64,000 nucleotides of DNA from Aquatica leii (taxonomy: Eukaryota > Arthropoda > Insecta > Coleoptera > Lampyridae): assembly GCA_035610365.1 (NCBI GenBank), contig CM069432.1, forward strand, positions 187,597,027-187,661,026, given 5' to 3'. The position numbers and the translations under genes were made by a program. The notes below the pieces were generated by a model. It saw only the letters and a list, made by a program, of their open reading frames with translations. It ran no database searches and was not told the origin of the DNA. Below, piece by piece: positions 1 through 12,500 of this stretch (position 1 is its first letter; each line of letters starts with the position of its first letter).

Positions 1-269
1 ATACTAATTTCCGTGCTCTTTAAATGAACAAATCTTATACAAACTGAAATGTGTTCTTGGTGACAAGTCAGGAGTGCAGTCTAACAATATGGAATAATAT
101 TTTGTCGTTTTAGTTCTAAAACTTTGGATTTGATATTTTCACCGATCAAGTTAATTACTTCATTTTGTATTATCCTTGAGATAGTTTTTGAGATCCTTTA
201 GTTGAGAGCGTTTTGTGTTTTTCTCAAACAACTTATTACTACTTCCACGAAAAGCTAAATTTTACTGAC

Positions 270-779
270 CTAAAAATCACGTAGAAAATTCTTTCTATAA
301 CAGCTTGCCAGTAGGTATTTAGTTTCTCTGTTTATTACATTTTGAATTTCAGAATCAATTATTTCATTTGTATTAAAACGGTTAGAAAGATCTAGCAATT
401 TTAGAACATTTTCGATATGTAACTTGCTCTTTTCATGAATGTTTAAATGTTCACTTAAATGCTGCCAGTCATTGTAACCAGATTCATCACTAAGGCGAAC
501 AGATTTCAAATGGCTGTCATTAAAAATTTTGCAAAAGAAACAGGAAAGTGAATTTTTTATTTCGGAATACAACAACCAAAAACGCTTAATTTTTTCTTTG
601 TTCGGTATAATTCTAAAGAAATAACTATTGGAAAATTTATGGTCCGACTTCAAACTATCTCTCGGATAAATATCCTTTTTGTTTTGATAATGAGCAATGT
701 CACGTTTTACTAATTCTTGAATATTATTAGGACGTAATGTTTTTAGCCATAATGCAACATCTTTCGAAAATTGACACAT
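270..779 (-). pseudogene. hAT/ZMYM-like transposase N-terminal fragment (TTF-type zinc finger)
   Basis: This is an open frame of 169 codons. The middle resembles the TTF-type zinc-finger region at the start of hAT-family (ZMYM1-like) transposases: a segment with KIKRFWLLYSE, then a CFFCKIF cysteine pair, then GYNDWQHLSEHLNIHEKS and a following His. That order (R.W.LYS, C..C, G..DW.HL..H..H..S..H) is typical of the family. The C-terminal catalytic and dimerisation regions are absent and the frame ends abruptly, so I read it as a truncated, dead transposon piece. It is outside gene 1, about 2.6 kb upstream of its start codon. The family call is from remembered motif order, not an alignment. Confidence 0.6.
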
Positions 780-3180
780 ATTTTCCGTTCTGGTTCTCTT
801 TTTCTTTTATTCAGCAAAGTTTGGTATCCAGACAATTTCTTCTTTTTTTCTAAATCCTGTATACGGTATAGAAATTAATACGTAAGTTAACTAATTGACA
901 AATTATTCATGAAAAATGTTTCGACGTCTCAAACTCAAACTCGAAAGTATTTTCTCAACATTACTTATTTCAAGTTATTTCAAAATGCATAAATTTTTAT
1001 AAACAGTAATGTTACTGCCTATCCATTATTTTGTTTGAATTTACTTCAATTAACAATGATGTTTATATAATCAGATATAAAAGGATTTTTGAGATGCAAG
1101 TTTTTGGCTTTTAATGTTTTAATAAATCTAAAATAAAAAATAAATTTTAGATGAACTCACCTTAATTCACAACACAAAACACATCACTATAAAGTCTGTA
1201 AAACTTCAAAAAACTAAAGTTTCAAAAGCAGATATCTTTACCCCATGCACCTTATCACTTCGCTAAGTTAATTATCGATCAGGCATCAGGCAACAAATGA
1301 AATCGCGACTGATACAGCACTTAAATAATTAAAGTTTCGTACAGTGCAAGCTCAGACAGGAAAAAAACGCTTGTTCGCTCGTTGACTCGTTGCAAGTCAC
1401 ATTTCAAGCTCAAACATGAATAAAATCAGATTTGTTTGAGTTCACACAATTCATGTTACGGATTACGTATTCGGTCGAATATATACTATTATTGCGTACT
1501 TTCATTTGGAAAATATATTATTTTCGAGAAGTAATTCGGTTCCCACGTGTCAAAGAGTAAAAATAAAAAAATAAACAAATAAAAAACAATGTAATAGCTA
1601 GAAATTTCTTACTGGTTTTTTAATCATTATAAATTTTGTTTTGACAATGTTGTTTGCTGCTTTAAAAAAATAACAACGATGATAGCAATATAAGCAAAAT
1701 TTAAACATTTTTTTAAAAAGTATTATTTTTCAATTAGTTCTTGAAGGCACATCAGCATTACAATGCAAACAGTTTTAATAGAATAAATGTAAACGCACAA
1801 TAAAGAAGTAACGTTAAGAAACTGAAACGTATGATCGTACGCTACTGTAGTCTAATCGCAGCTGAACGCGCGAGATTTTACATTTTGTGCTGTTGCGTTG
1901 ATCTTTTTTTTTAGGTGGTTATTATTATAATGAATAATTGATAACGTGAATAAAGGTGAGTAACGGGCTACAGGCGACTTTGAATTGTTTTCATAATCGG
2001 GCAATCTTTGATGGCACCGGTTCGCACGTTCAAAATAAGTATAGAGATCGTTTGAAAACTAAAGAATAGTTACGCAGAAACCAGTTCTGTTCCAAATGTC
2101 TATACGTATTCAACTGAAAATTCACACGTTGTTTACAGGTAATATTTTTATTTAGAATTTATTTCGCATGATCGTCAAATTCAGAATTTATCCGACGCGA
2201 CTCTCAGCATTCTTTAGTTTTGGAACGAACTCTACATATTCCTGCTTGCCCTAGAACATCGTTTTGCGTATGTCTTCCCTCGTTGGATTATTAAACGGAA
2301 GTTAGATTGAATCAATTTTAATAACCACTTATATTTAAAAAAGGATTTAATAAAATGTCAATAAGTTAGACTTAAACTTTATTTTTCATTATTTACACTG
2401 CTAGAGAAGGGAGGGCACGTGTTCTTGTGCTCTTTAGGACAAGCCGTCACTGATAAAAATCCAATGAACTCTACCTAAACTAAAGATGCAACTACCTCCG
2501 TAATTGAAATAGTACCTACAGTGAGAAATTAAAATAAATGACGATAGTCAGTTTAAGCTAAACTGAAGTGTAACCTGCGTAACCAACAAAAACAAAAATT
2601 GTACTTGACACCAGTTTACATATTGACTATCATTTTGCTATAATGCCAAACTTGTATTCTAAAATAACAACTAACATTTAAGCAAAAGAATATCAATTAC
2701 ATTTGTTATTATTGATTAACAACAAAAATTAAGTTAATTGAAATGCAAATGTATTTAATATTTCATTGTGCTATGACTGAATTGATGCTTAATTGATTTT
2801 ATGGCAGTCAAACAATCAAACAAACTAAAATTAGTATAATATATATAATATCTATATACCATTTGTTTGCGTTCGATACGAATAATCCACCCTTCGGATC
2901 AGCGGATTTGTGGTATACAACAATAGGTGTTTCAAAACATCGATTTTCTTATTTTTACCAAATATATATCGCATATGTCTATTTTTTTAATTTTTTTTAA
3001 TACAATAAAAGTAACAATTTCAATCATGCACCGGAAACGCCACTCAGACTTATGAATATTAAAAGAGTTGCGCAAAGGTCTTTATTGCAAGAAAAAATTG
3101 GCATTTCTGTAGTTAAATCTACCCTCGTGTTTACCGCCCTCTCATTGTATACACTTTCTCCCCCTACTCTGTGAAGTTAT
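780..3180. other. AT-rich intergenic stretch with no gene seen
   Basis: No convincing coding exon or RNA gene is visible. The only recognisable content is a copy of a dispersed repeat near 1790-1935 (listed separately). The stretch is otherwise simple AT-rich DNA upstream of gene 1. Confidence 0.5.
1790..1935 (+). repeat. Short copy of dispersed repeat family D
   Basis: This segment, containing CGTACGCTACTGTAGTCTAA, closely matches 27295-27425 and more weakly 52855-52960. All three end in a TTATTATAATTATAAT-like tail. The longer copies at 25.5-27.4 kb and 52.4-53.0 kb show that this is only the distal part of a larger interspersed element. No coding capacity is visible. Confidence 0.6.
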
Positions 3181-3372
3181 GCCGATAGCTAGCGCGACTG
3201 CACTAGAGTTGCATCAAAAGGGCACCCTTAGCCTTAGTTAGGTCTAGTGCGATTGCGGCGTGTTGTATGTTAAGCGTCCGTAATGATTTTCGTAGCGTGT
3301 CGAGTGCTCTTTATTTTTAATTTTTTTCCAAAAAAATGTTTACGCTAACACGTTAAAACAATATTACGAGAA
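3181..3372 (+). promoter_or_regulatory. Probable 5' leader and promoter region of otopetrin gene 1
   Basis: This is a locally less AT-rich stretch (GATAGCTAGCGCGACTGCAC, then GCGATTGCGGCGTG) immediately before the gene 1 start codon. It differs from the AT-rich flanks and is where a transcription start would be expected. No canonical TATA box was located with confidence, so the exact start is inferred, not seen. Confidence 0.35.
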
Positions 3373-3578
3373 ATGGAAGACAGTTCGCCAGATTTGAGTT
3401 TAAAATTGAGACGAGGATCTAGCGATTCTAGAGATTCTTTTTATATGGATTTTGATAAAGGAATTGATTCGGACATCGAAGAAATGGCTACGACATCCGC
3501 TGCCGATTTGGGCGATACAACTGCCGAAACTACAGCTACCCCAACTGCAGCACCTCAATCAAAAGGTGAAAGAATAAG
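3373..3578 (+). CDS. OtopL: Gene 1 coding exon 1 (cytoplasmic N-terminus)
   Basis: The exon opens with ATG GAA GAC and encodes 68 residues rich in Ser, Asp and Thr/Ala, ending in phase 2 (..ATA AG) before a GTAAAA donor. The next in-phase exon lies 12 kb away. The acidic, Ser-rich composition fits the disordered cytoplasmic N-terminus of invertebrate otopetrins. Confidence 0.85.
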
Positions 3579-6500
3579 GTAAAAACACCTAAATTATTTA
3601 TTTGTTAGAACAAAACACACGAGGAATTAGTTGCTTGGCTAAGTATAAAGAAGTATAATACGAGACTGATACTATTCCATAGTAAAATATTAGGTCATTG
3701 AATTAGTTCAGGTAAAATCTATGTAGTTCGTTGAACTTGATGTAATTGTACGCACACGTATTCATTGAACTTTAATTAATCGCCCTTTTTACGCTTTTCA
3801 CAAAATCTTTTTTAAATAAATAAAATTATAGTTTGGATTGCAAACAAGATAAATAATTAACGATAAAATTTACTGGACATAATTGCAATTGTTTGCGCAG
3901 TATTAATAACTTCCGGGTAGAGCTTAAACAGCGCAAAATTAATACAGAAAATTTTGTACGTATATGCTATTTAAAAAAATCAAAATGCACTTTTTATATC
4001 TGAAGAATCTATGAAGCACTAATCGTTTTTACAAAATAACAATTAAACGTTGAGCATAACAAAATTCTGATTTTATCAGTACATTTGTCTAAATCTTTTA
4101 CATTGCAGATTTTGTGGTAGTAACTGCAGCTATAAGTATTACAGTAATAAATCAGAACGCAATATGGGATTTATCCAAATCCTCAGCGTTCTCTAACTTT
4201 CAACAGTTATCATCTACAAGAAATTTTTGACTCTCTGTAGATTGATGCGATAGATGCACGAAACAGCTGAAGTTTAATATCACATAAACCAATACCATTC
4301 GTTTTTTCTTATTATTACTCTAACCGATTAATTAGTAAGTACACGATTTTAGTTCAATCACTTACTTTAACATAATCAACGTTGGTTTTACTACTAGACA
4401 TCATACATACTTGCTTAGAAGCAAAAAAAGAGAGTTATTGTCAGTGGCGGCTCGTGAGCTCGGGCTTAGGGAGGGCTACATATTTCAAAATGCTTGTAAG
4501 CAATGTGAACGTTTTTAAATATTATTAAAGCATTATGTAGATAACTACCTGAATGTTTTGGAGTTAACAAATAAATTCCGTTAAGCAATGTACACATATG
4601 CCGTGAAGAAAGTTTTCTTTTAATTTTCTCATTTAAATCTGCCAAGTCTGTACCTACATCCTAACCTGGGAAACAAAACAAATCAATTATCGTACATATA
4701 ATTGCTCACTTATTAATTTTATAAACTGAATTAGAAAGATGTCGTGTAAACAATAACGTTTTGCAGATAAAGAACTTGAGTTGTGTTAATTTTTACAGAT
4801 TTTTTGTTGACAGGAAAGAAGTCCAAAGATAATAACAAGATCATTTTGTTGTAATTACAGAATTTAATTCTTTGTAATGGATTAAATTTCTTACTTTAAA
4901 ACTATCTTTAAATTACTTACAATATAGGGGGAAGTGGTTCATAGCGGGACGTGGTTCATACTGGAAAATTACGAAAAACTACATCTATCGATTTGGAAGC
5001 GCTAGGTCGTCATATGTTACTCGTGGATTACAAGTGTTAGTATAGGTCCACCCCTAATTTGTCTATTTCTGCTGGGTTTCTTTAATTCAAAGATACATGT
5101 AAGTACCGAATGCAATATTTTATTTTGCGTGACCAATTATTTGCATATAACTTTGGCAAAGTATTCAGTATGCAAGCAATTTTCAAAACATACCTTTGGA
5201 GGTTGTCTAATTCCGCTATCGTACATGAATTTATAACTCGACTGTTTTGATAAATTTGTCACTCATAAAGCACTTTGCATAGTGGTCTATACTGGGAAAA
5301 GTGTATGTGGTCCATAGTGGGACGTAGGTTTCGAATTCTTTTAGCCAGATAATTTACTGAAGGTATTTTTTCAGAACTTAATAGGATGCCTCGGCTCTCC
5401 AGACCTCTTCAAAAAAGATATTTTGAGGATAGAAAAAAAGAAAATGAGTGCGGCGAAGAAAGAATGCGAAATACCATTGAAGAAGTGATCAGAAATAAAT
5501 TAAGTATTTTATCCGAAATAGAAGAAGCATTTAACAAAAAAATATAAAAAAAACAAATGAAGGAAGAAAAGGCACGAATTAGAAACGAAAAATTGCAGCA
5601 GGCAAACTTCGTAAAAAGAAACATTAACTTTACATCCTCTCAAAATAGACCAGTAAAACAAAAGAAAGTACTTTGTAAGAAACGAGAAATTAGCTCTTCT
5701 GATAGCGATACGGTACCAAGTTAGGATGATTCTACTGACGCTACTGATGAAGAAGATTTTGATTATATTAATATTAGTAATAAAGATTACGTAATCGTGC
5801 AATATGTGACAAAAAAACTATTGTACACTATGTTGGGCAGGTTCTCAACTCAGACGGTGATGAATATTCAATTAAATTTTTGAAGAAGCTACCGGGAAAC
5901 AAGTTTATATTTCCAGAAAAGGAAGATGTGGATACGATTTCAAGGCAAGATATTTTGATAAAGTTGCCCAAGCCCTATGTTTTAGGTGCTACAGAACGAG
6001 TGGCACGTATGTTGTCGTTCGATGTAGAATTTAACTCATTTAGTATTTCAATTTAGATTTAAATTTGTTTTGAATCTAATAAGTGTTTAACAATAAAATA
6101 CATTTTTCCAGGTCTGTAGTACCATTTACTTTTTTTTCCCAGTATGTACCATCCTCATTCCCACTATAGACCACCACATGGTTCATAGTGGGATTTATGG
6201 TGCATAGTGGGATTCTGTAATAAAAATTACGGATGTTATTTTATATAACTGAGAGCCCAAGAAATCATCATCCAATAACATTGCAAAATTGTCCATACCA
6301 CCACACTTTTGTCGATGTTACTTGATCGCCAATTATATGCTAATGAAATTTTGCATCCCAGTGTGGACCACTACAAAAATAATAAAGACATACACTTTTT
6401 AACTGTTTCTTTAAGAAAGTTTTTTGACGTAGGTATAATAATACGTTGTACTAAATAATTTAAATTTGCCATGATTAAATTTACATTATAATAATTTAAA

Positions 6501-9500
6501 AAATCGTCAGGGCTTGCAGTTTAAAAATTCGGGGTTCAAAACCCATTTGTCTTGGTTTCGTAATTTTACAAATAGCTATTAAAGACCGGAAAAATGCATT
6601 TTGCATTTTTTTTTATAAGTAAAAATTTTTGCATTTGCCAACACAGCAATAATAATTACGTTTTTTTAATTTACTACTTTCAACCACGGATTTTTGTTTT
6701 TGTGTCAATTGATATTTGATAATAAAGCTACTAAAGAGATAATCTTTTTGGACTGTCATTGCTGATTATAAATAAAAGTGTTGGATTTTAAAGTCAAAAA
6801 GTCAACAGTTTTTTAAAACGAAACTCAAGGTTTTATTTATTTTATACAACTTAAAACTCAACACCTTATTCTCTTACACCTGCGTATTACATCTTTATTC
6901 TTAATCTACTAAAACACATTATAAAATAACTAACGACCTCTATTAAAATGATCCGATATTTAATTTGGGTTTCTATAATCTAACAAAAAGTAAAAATAAT
7001 ATTATTTGAATATGTGCAGACGTTCAATATACTAGTATCATCTTTTCGATAAAACTGTAATGCGGTATTTATAGCTTTCCGAAAAATTTTATTTCAACCT
7101 TCAACGACAGTCTTACAAATTTATTTTAAAATAAAAATTTGTACAGTACTCTTTGCATTTTTCAAATATTACGTACTACAGATTTTCACTAAAGGTAGCT
7201 AAAGGTGCCTTTTTTAATGCATCTTGCTATATGTTCTATAACGCAAGAAAGGTGTGCGCTTGGGTATGCGCTTGCTGCATGCGTTATTTTAGAGCGCAGC
7301 GCAGTAATCTAAAGTGACGCAAATGAGTCTTGACTCAGATGGGAATCTATTGCCTCATTCTTGCGTTTTATACAGTAATGTCTGCAGAAATGGAGTCAAA
7401 TAATGAAAAAAAAGTACAGTTTGTTAAATGATATAAAGAATATGAATGTTTGTGGCGTTCAAAGGATGCTTATTATAAAAATAGAAATAAGAGAAGCGAT
7501 GCAATACGTGAATTGGCAAAAGCGATTTTAAACAAAATTAAAAGTAGGCGTTCGTACTGTCATAAAGAACAGTTTCCAAAAAAAGTGGTAGTGGAACAGA
7601 TGAAATTTATAAAAGTAACTGGTTCGCCTATACCAGCTCATTATTTACTTTGAACGGTGCCCGTTAAACGGTTAGAAACAGAAAACTACGAAGTTGGCGA
7701 TGAAAATAATGAAAACACGAAAACTGAGGTACACAATACTCTTTATTTCTTAAAATTACACACTCTTAATAGGTTATCAATTTACGTAAATTAGTTTGCA
7801 AATTTATCCTGCCATGAATGATACACCGCCTTCTTTTGATACAAAATAATTCATAAATTCTTCTCTAACTAGTTTAGAGTCATTTTCTTTTTTTGTAGAA
7901 TTCTTCGTAGATTTTGCATGCCGTTATCGTCTTCTCCATATACCTGGTATTACTAATCCCGTATCAACATCCTCATATATACTTTCTTTTCGAAGCAGAA
8001 TTTTGTCTGAAAAAACTATGTAAGTGAACGCAGGTTAAGATAAGTGTTTCTGCAGTATTTGGTTTAAGTAATATAGGCTTTCTAAATATCCTAAACACAG
8101 CCGATAAAATTCCAAATCTATTTTCTACAATTCGTTCCGCTCTCGAAAGTCTGTAGTTAAATATTCTTCTTGGGAATCCTTTTGGCATATCAATAGGAAA
8201 AGGTTACATTTAACCATAAAGCAAACGCATCGGCTGCAACGTACCGCATTTGCACGTTTGTGTTCTTAACAATTTTTGTTTCTGGTAGATTAATTCTTCT
8301 TTGGTAGAACGGTGTATTACGAAAAACACCTTTATCTGACAGTCGTTCCTGACATTCAACATGACCATATATGAAATTGTTATTTGCAACAATAATCATT
8401 AAAACAATGCTAAATGTTTGTTTATAATTAAAAAAAACTACTACTATTAAGTAGACATTGGAATTTAGCAATTTGAAGCCATTCACGTTCAGTTAAAGAA
8501 ACCTAAAACAAGAAAAAAATGTGCTATAATTGTAGAATTTTTTTTTTCAAGTTGTCGAAGCTGTACTAATGTACTAATGCAGCGTTTTCAAAAACTTACA
8601 TCATCAAATACAAATAGTCGAAAACAAAAAAAATATTCTAAGGCCAGTGAAGCTTACAATTTTATGAAAGAAACCAGAGATAAGCTAAACATGCGAGACG
8701 AGTTTTTACATATCGGAGAAGAACTTAATAATCCGCGCCTACAATTAATTTCCCAGTTCAAAATAAATAGAATAATATTTGCCATGGAAATGAAAATCTT
8801 GGATGGCCACGGTCAAACCACAAATTTCAACGCAAACAATCCTATTTTTGTACACACTGATGTACAATCGCACAATGAAAGTCCCTTCATCTAATGAAAC
8901 TAGTAATTTCTTTATGTCAGCATATCATAAGCGACCTGATACATTTTTTAACCTAATTATTATAATTTTTGATAGTTTTATTTGCAATACTTTTTTTTGT
9001 TTTTTAGGCACAATAAGTGAAATTGATGAATTAGATATCTGAACATGAACGTGATAAATGTTTGTTTTCTAAACGCGGGAAGATAGTCGTCGCGCATTGA
9101 GATATTTGATTTTAAAATTTAGTCAAAGTTTATTACAACGCCTTTTGGATTGAAAAAAACATCAACTTAATGTTTACAGCTTATCTACATTCTATACAAA
9201 AACAATTTCTTAATACTAAAACTGTACTCTAAATCGAAAAAGTAGGCAGATAAATCTTAGTCAAACTAATCTGGGAAAGATTAAAGTTAAGAAGTCTGAA
9301 ACTCCTTATGCAAGTATCAGCAGCTATATATAAGTTTATCTTCATTGCTTTTTGAATCAAACGTTTTTCAAAAATATTCTTTGTTTATTTTATAACTGTG
9401 TTGTCAAATCTTTTTTGCTGTGGTGCCACTGAGAAAAAAAGAATGTAGTCAGGTCCTTAAATAAGTATCAAACAATCTTAAATAATGGGAATTTTGGGAT

Positions 9501-12500
9501 GACAGTAAAAGATGTTACCTGTGCATTATTGGTAATGTAAAAAGAATAAGGTCTTCGGAGCATTAACATAACGTTAATAATCAGCATTTGTTTAATGCTG
9601 AATATTAATGACGTCATAATTTTCAATGTTAAAATAATGTGCCAGTCGCATTATAACTCCATAAGAACAACATTGTATAAATGAATAATCAAATACGCAG
9701 TAGAGATGTTGGCTACGTCTGCATAGCCAATTTAATATAATGCTAATGCTACAATAAGATTACGCTATGGAGCTACCCAAATAATTACAGAGCCAACGAG
9801 AGTGATGTAATGTAATAGCAGAAGTCAAGAACATTTTAGGAAAGAATCAACAACATTATTGGCAGTAAAACGGAACAGTAGTGTAACGCTCTGAGTCTAT
9901 TATATCAAGCTGCCTTTTACAATATCTAATACTACTACAGCATTTTAATAAAGTCATCTTCACATCGTATTAGTGACCTATTAACATGAATAATGTTATT
10001 CTGACAATAAGTCGAGACTTCTCAGTGGAACATTAATGCTGTTTCAGTGTTGAATCACGCTTGCACTAAAGTCGTACAATGTGACGCCATCATGAATGCA
10101 ATGTTAACAGAATCTTATGGACGTTCCACATGCATTCTGATGGATCACAATAGAATGTATCATGGGTAGAAAGTGATAAGAGTAGTACTTAATACTTTCA
10201 CCTCCAGTAGCGACACATCCAATAACAGTCCATCAAAATCAATTCCGAGTCTTCATTTGACATTGTTTTGCAAGCTGGCATCACATTGTATAACTGGACC
10301 TGAAACATGTAAAATCTATATTTAAACTATTTATTTCAAAATCTTAAAGTGTGGGACAACTAAAAACAAAAGCAGTTGTAAACATAATTTTTACTAGGCA
10401 GTAAGCAGAGAAAGCAGTGGCGGCTTCTCTATTAGGTCATTTGGTCAATGACCCTCCAAAAATGAATAAGAAAGGTATTTTATTTGCTTTAAAATTACAA
10501 AAAAATTGTGTTTAAATCAAATTATCAGCGTTTAAATTTCTTGCGCTTAAATAATTGTCAATTTAAACGCAACAGATACGAAAGCTTGCGAATTTATCCG
10601 AGGCTGACACGAACTTTTGCCCGCACTTACATTATATTACGATGATAGTTATTCTAATCAAGAGTGAGACACACATAATACACTTTTATGCGAGTTAGAA
10701 AAGAAGATAAGTAAATGTTAAAAATTCGTTCGCTGGCTGTGGCTGGGTTTTCAGACGGCCGCCTACGCCAAAGATAATATTCAGTGCAATTATCTTTGAG
10801 TGCAATGCTATCATTGCTTACGTGACTTACGTCATCTATCGTTATCTTCGCAGCACGTGTGTTAAATCGTTGACTGAAGAAATGTAAATACAGATTTCTT
10901 ATCACATATGACAGTAGTTTTTATTTCATAATAACTGTGGTACAAGACCTTAAAATGAATAGCTAATAATTGTTTACACATCTAGAATTTATATTTAATG
11001 CTCGTCCTCGGCCTTTACTTCAAATTCGACCAACCAGTAAACATAAAAATAAAGAAGTTTACAGTAATTCAAGGAATCTGTGTATGATTCGTTAGATTGG
11101 ATTTGTGGAATTGAAATAAATAATAGATTTTAGTGTTTTTTATTTACTGTTTTCAGATGATGCATTAATCATTATGTTGTAATAATAATGTTACGGATTT
11201 ATAGCATTTAAAAGAAAAAGTAAAAATCAATTGTGAAGTCAATTAAAGACTATAATCAGAAAGTTTGTAAAAACTAAAAATAGATACATATATTAAATAA
11301 AACAATTAATTTACTTTACATATGACTACAGTGGAAAGAGAGCGATATTTCTCTATGTTAAAAATTCAAACATTTCTACGCAATTGGCAATACCATGAGA
11401 CAAGAAAGATGTGCATTTCTATGCTAAGCATTGAAAAATCATTGTAAATTTTAATGAGCTTGCTATTGATTATTTTGGTAATTGTAATTATAGACGAATA
11501 TCTTAAATTTTAAACATAATTGATCTTAAATATAAATCAGGTTACTGTAAGAATGTTTTTTAGCCTTTTTGCAATCATTGCGTTTTTTTTTTAAATGACC
11601 CTCTTGTATGATTGACCACCAGCCGCCACTGAGAGAAAGTATCAGCAAAACTACACACTTAATTTAATAATTCTCGTTATTCAATGTTTTGCTTAAAATA
11701 AGGAAGTTTACAAAAATAACACAAATTCTATAGAAAACAAAACATTTATTTTCGTTAATAAAACATAAAAAAGTATTATAAATCGTATTTACATGTTAAA
11801 AAAAGATTAACAAAAAGAAATGTGTATTTCACACTTAACCTTTTATGAGAAATTAAAAGCAATAATCTACATTGTATACATACCTATAGAATAATCAGTC
11901 AAGTGGTATCCTGATAGTTACATAAAACTGTAAATTAGACAAAACAGTCAACAAATTAGGCACCATCGAGAATAAAGACTTTAAATTAAATAATTATTAT
12001 TAGTCTTAACTACATTGTACGCAAAATAATGAAAATCAACATAGAACAGTACAAGAAAATTTCATCATCCAGACACCATCCAGCGTATGATCTGAAATTG
12101 TAAGTAACGCAGAGTTACTTTAATGCGTATTGACTTATCTGTACAAACCTGATGCTACAGCAATATGCGTATCTAGGGTCAGTTTTAGTTTTGAAATTTT
12201 ACACGAATCTTTCTTCTCTACTGCCAACTTCAGCAATTGGTCTCTCAGCAAGACAACTCTTGAATATAGTTTGTGTTCAGAGTCCGTTTGTTTAGATGTG
12301 TGAAAATCGCTTAATAGCTAAAATGAAAATGAATAAAGTGAAACGTTATGAGATTTAATTCGAACTAAACAAGAATTATAAAAATAATAAAATTTACCAA
12401 TTTGTAGCCTTCTGGTTGCTTTAAAATGGAAAACGTATTAAAATATTCTGGCATGGTAGGAATAACTCATTCATCCAGTTGCCGCAATCTACGTACAGCT

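Larger units (their letters stand above)
7240..9060. mobile_element. PIF/Harbinger element relic with transposase and MADF-type accessory gene
   Basis: The segment holds a minus-strand DDE_Tnp_4-like transposase remnant and a plus-strand MADF-domain reading frame, in the divergent or overlapping layout typical of PIF/Harbinger transposons. Both are broken. I could not define terminal inverted repeats or the 3-bp target duplication. The limits given enclose the recognisable parts. It lies in gene 1 intron 1. Confidence 0.55.
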
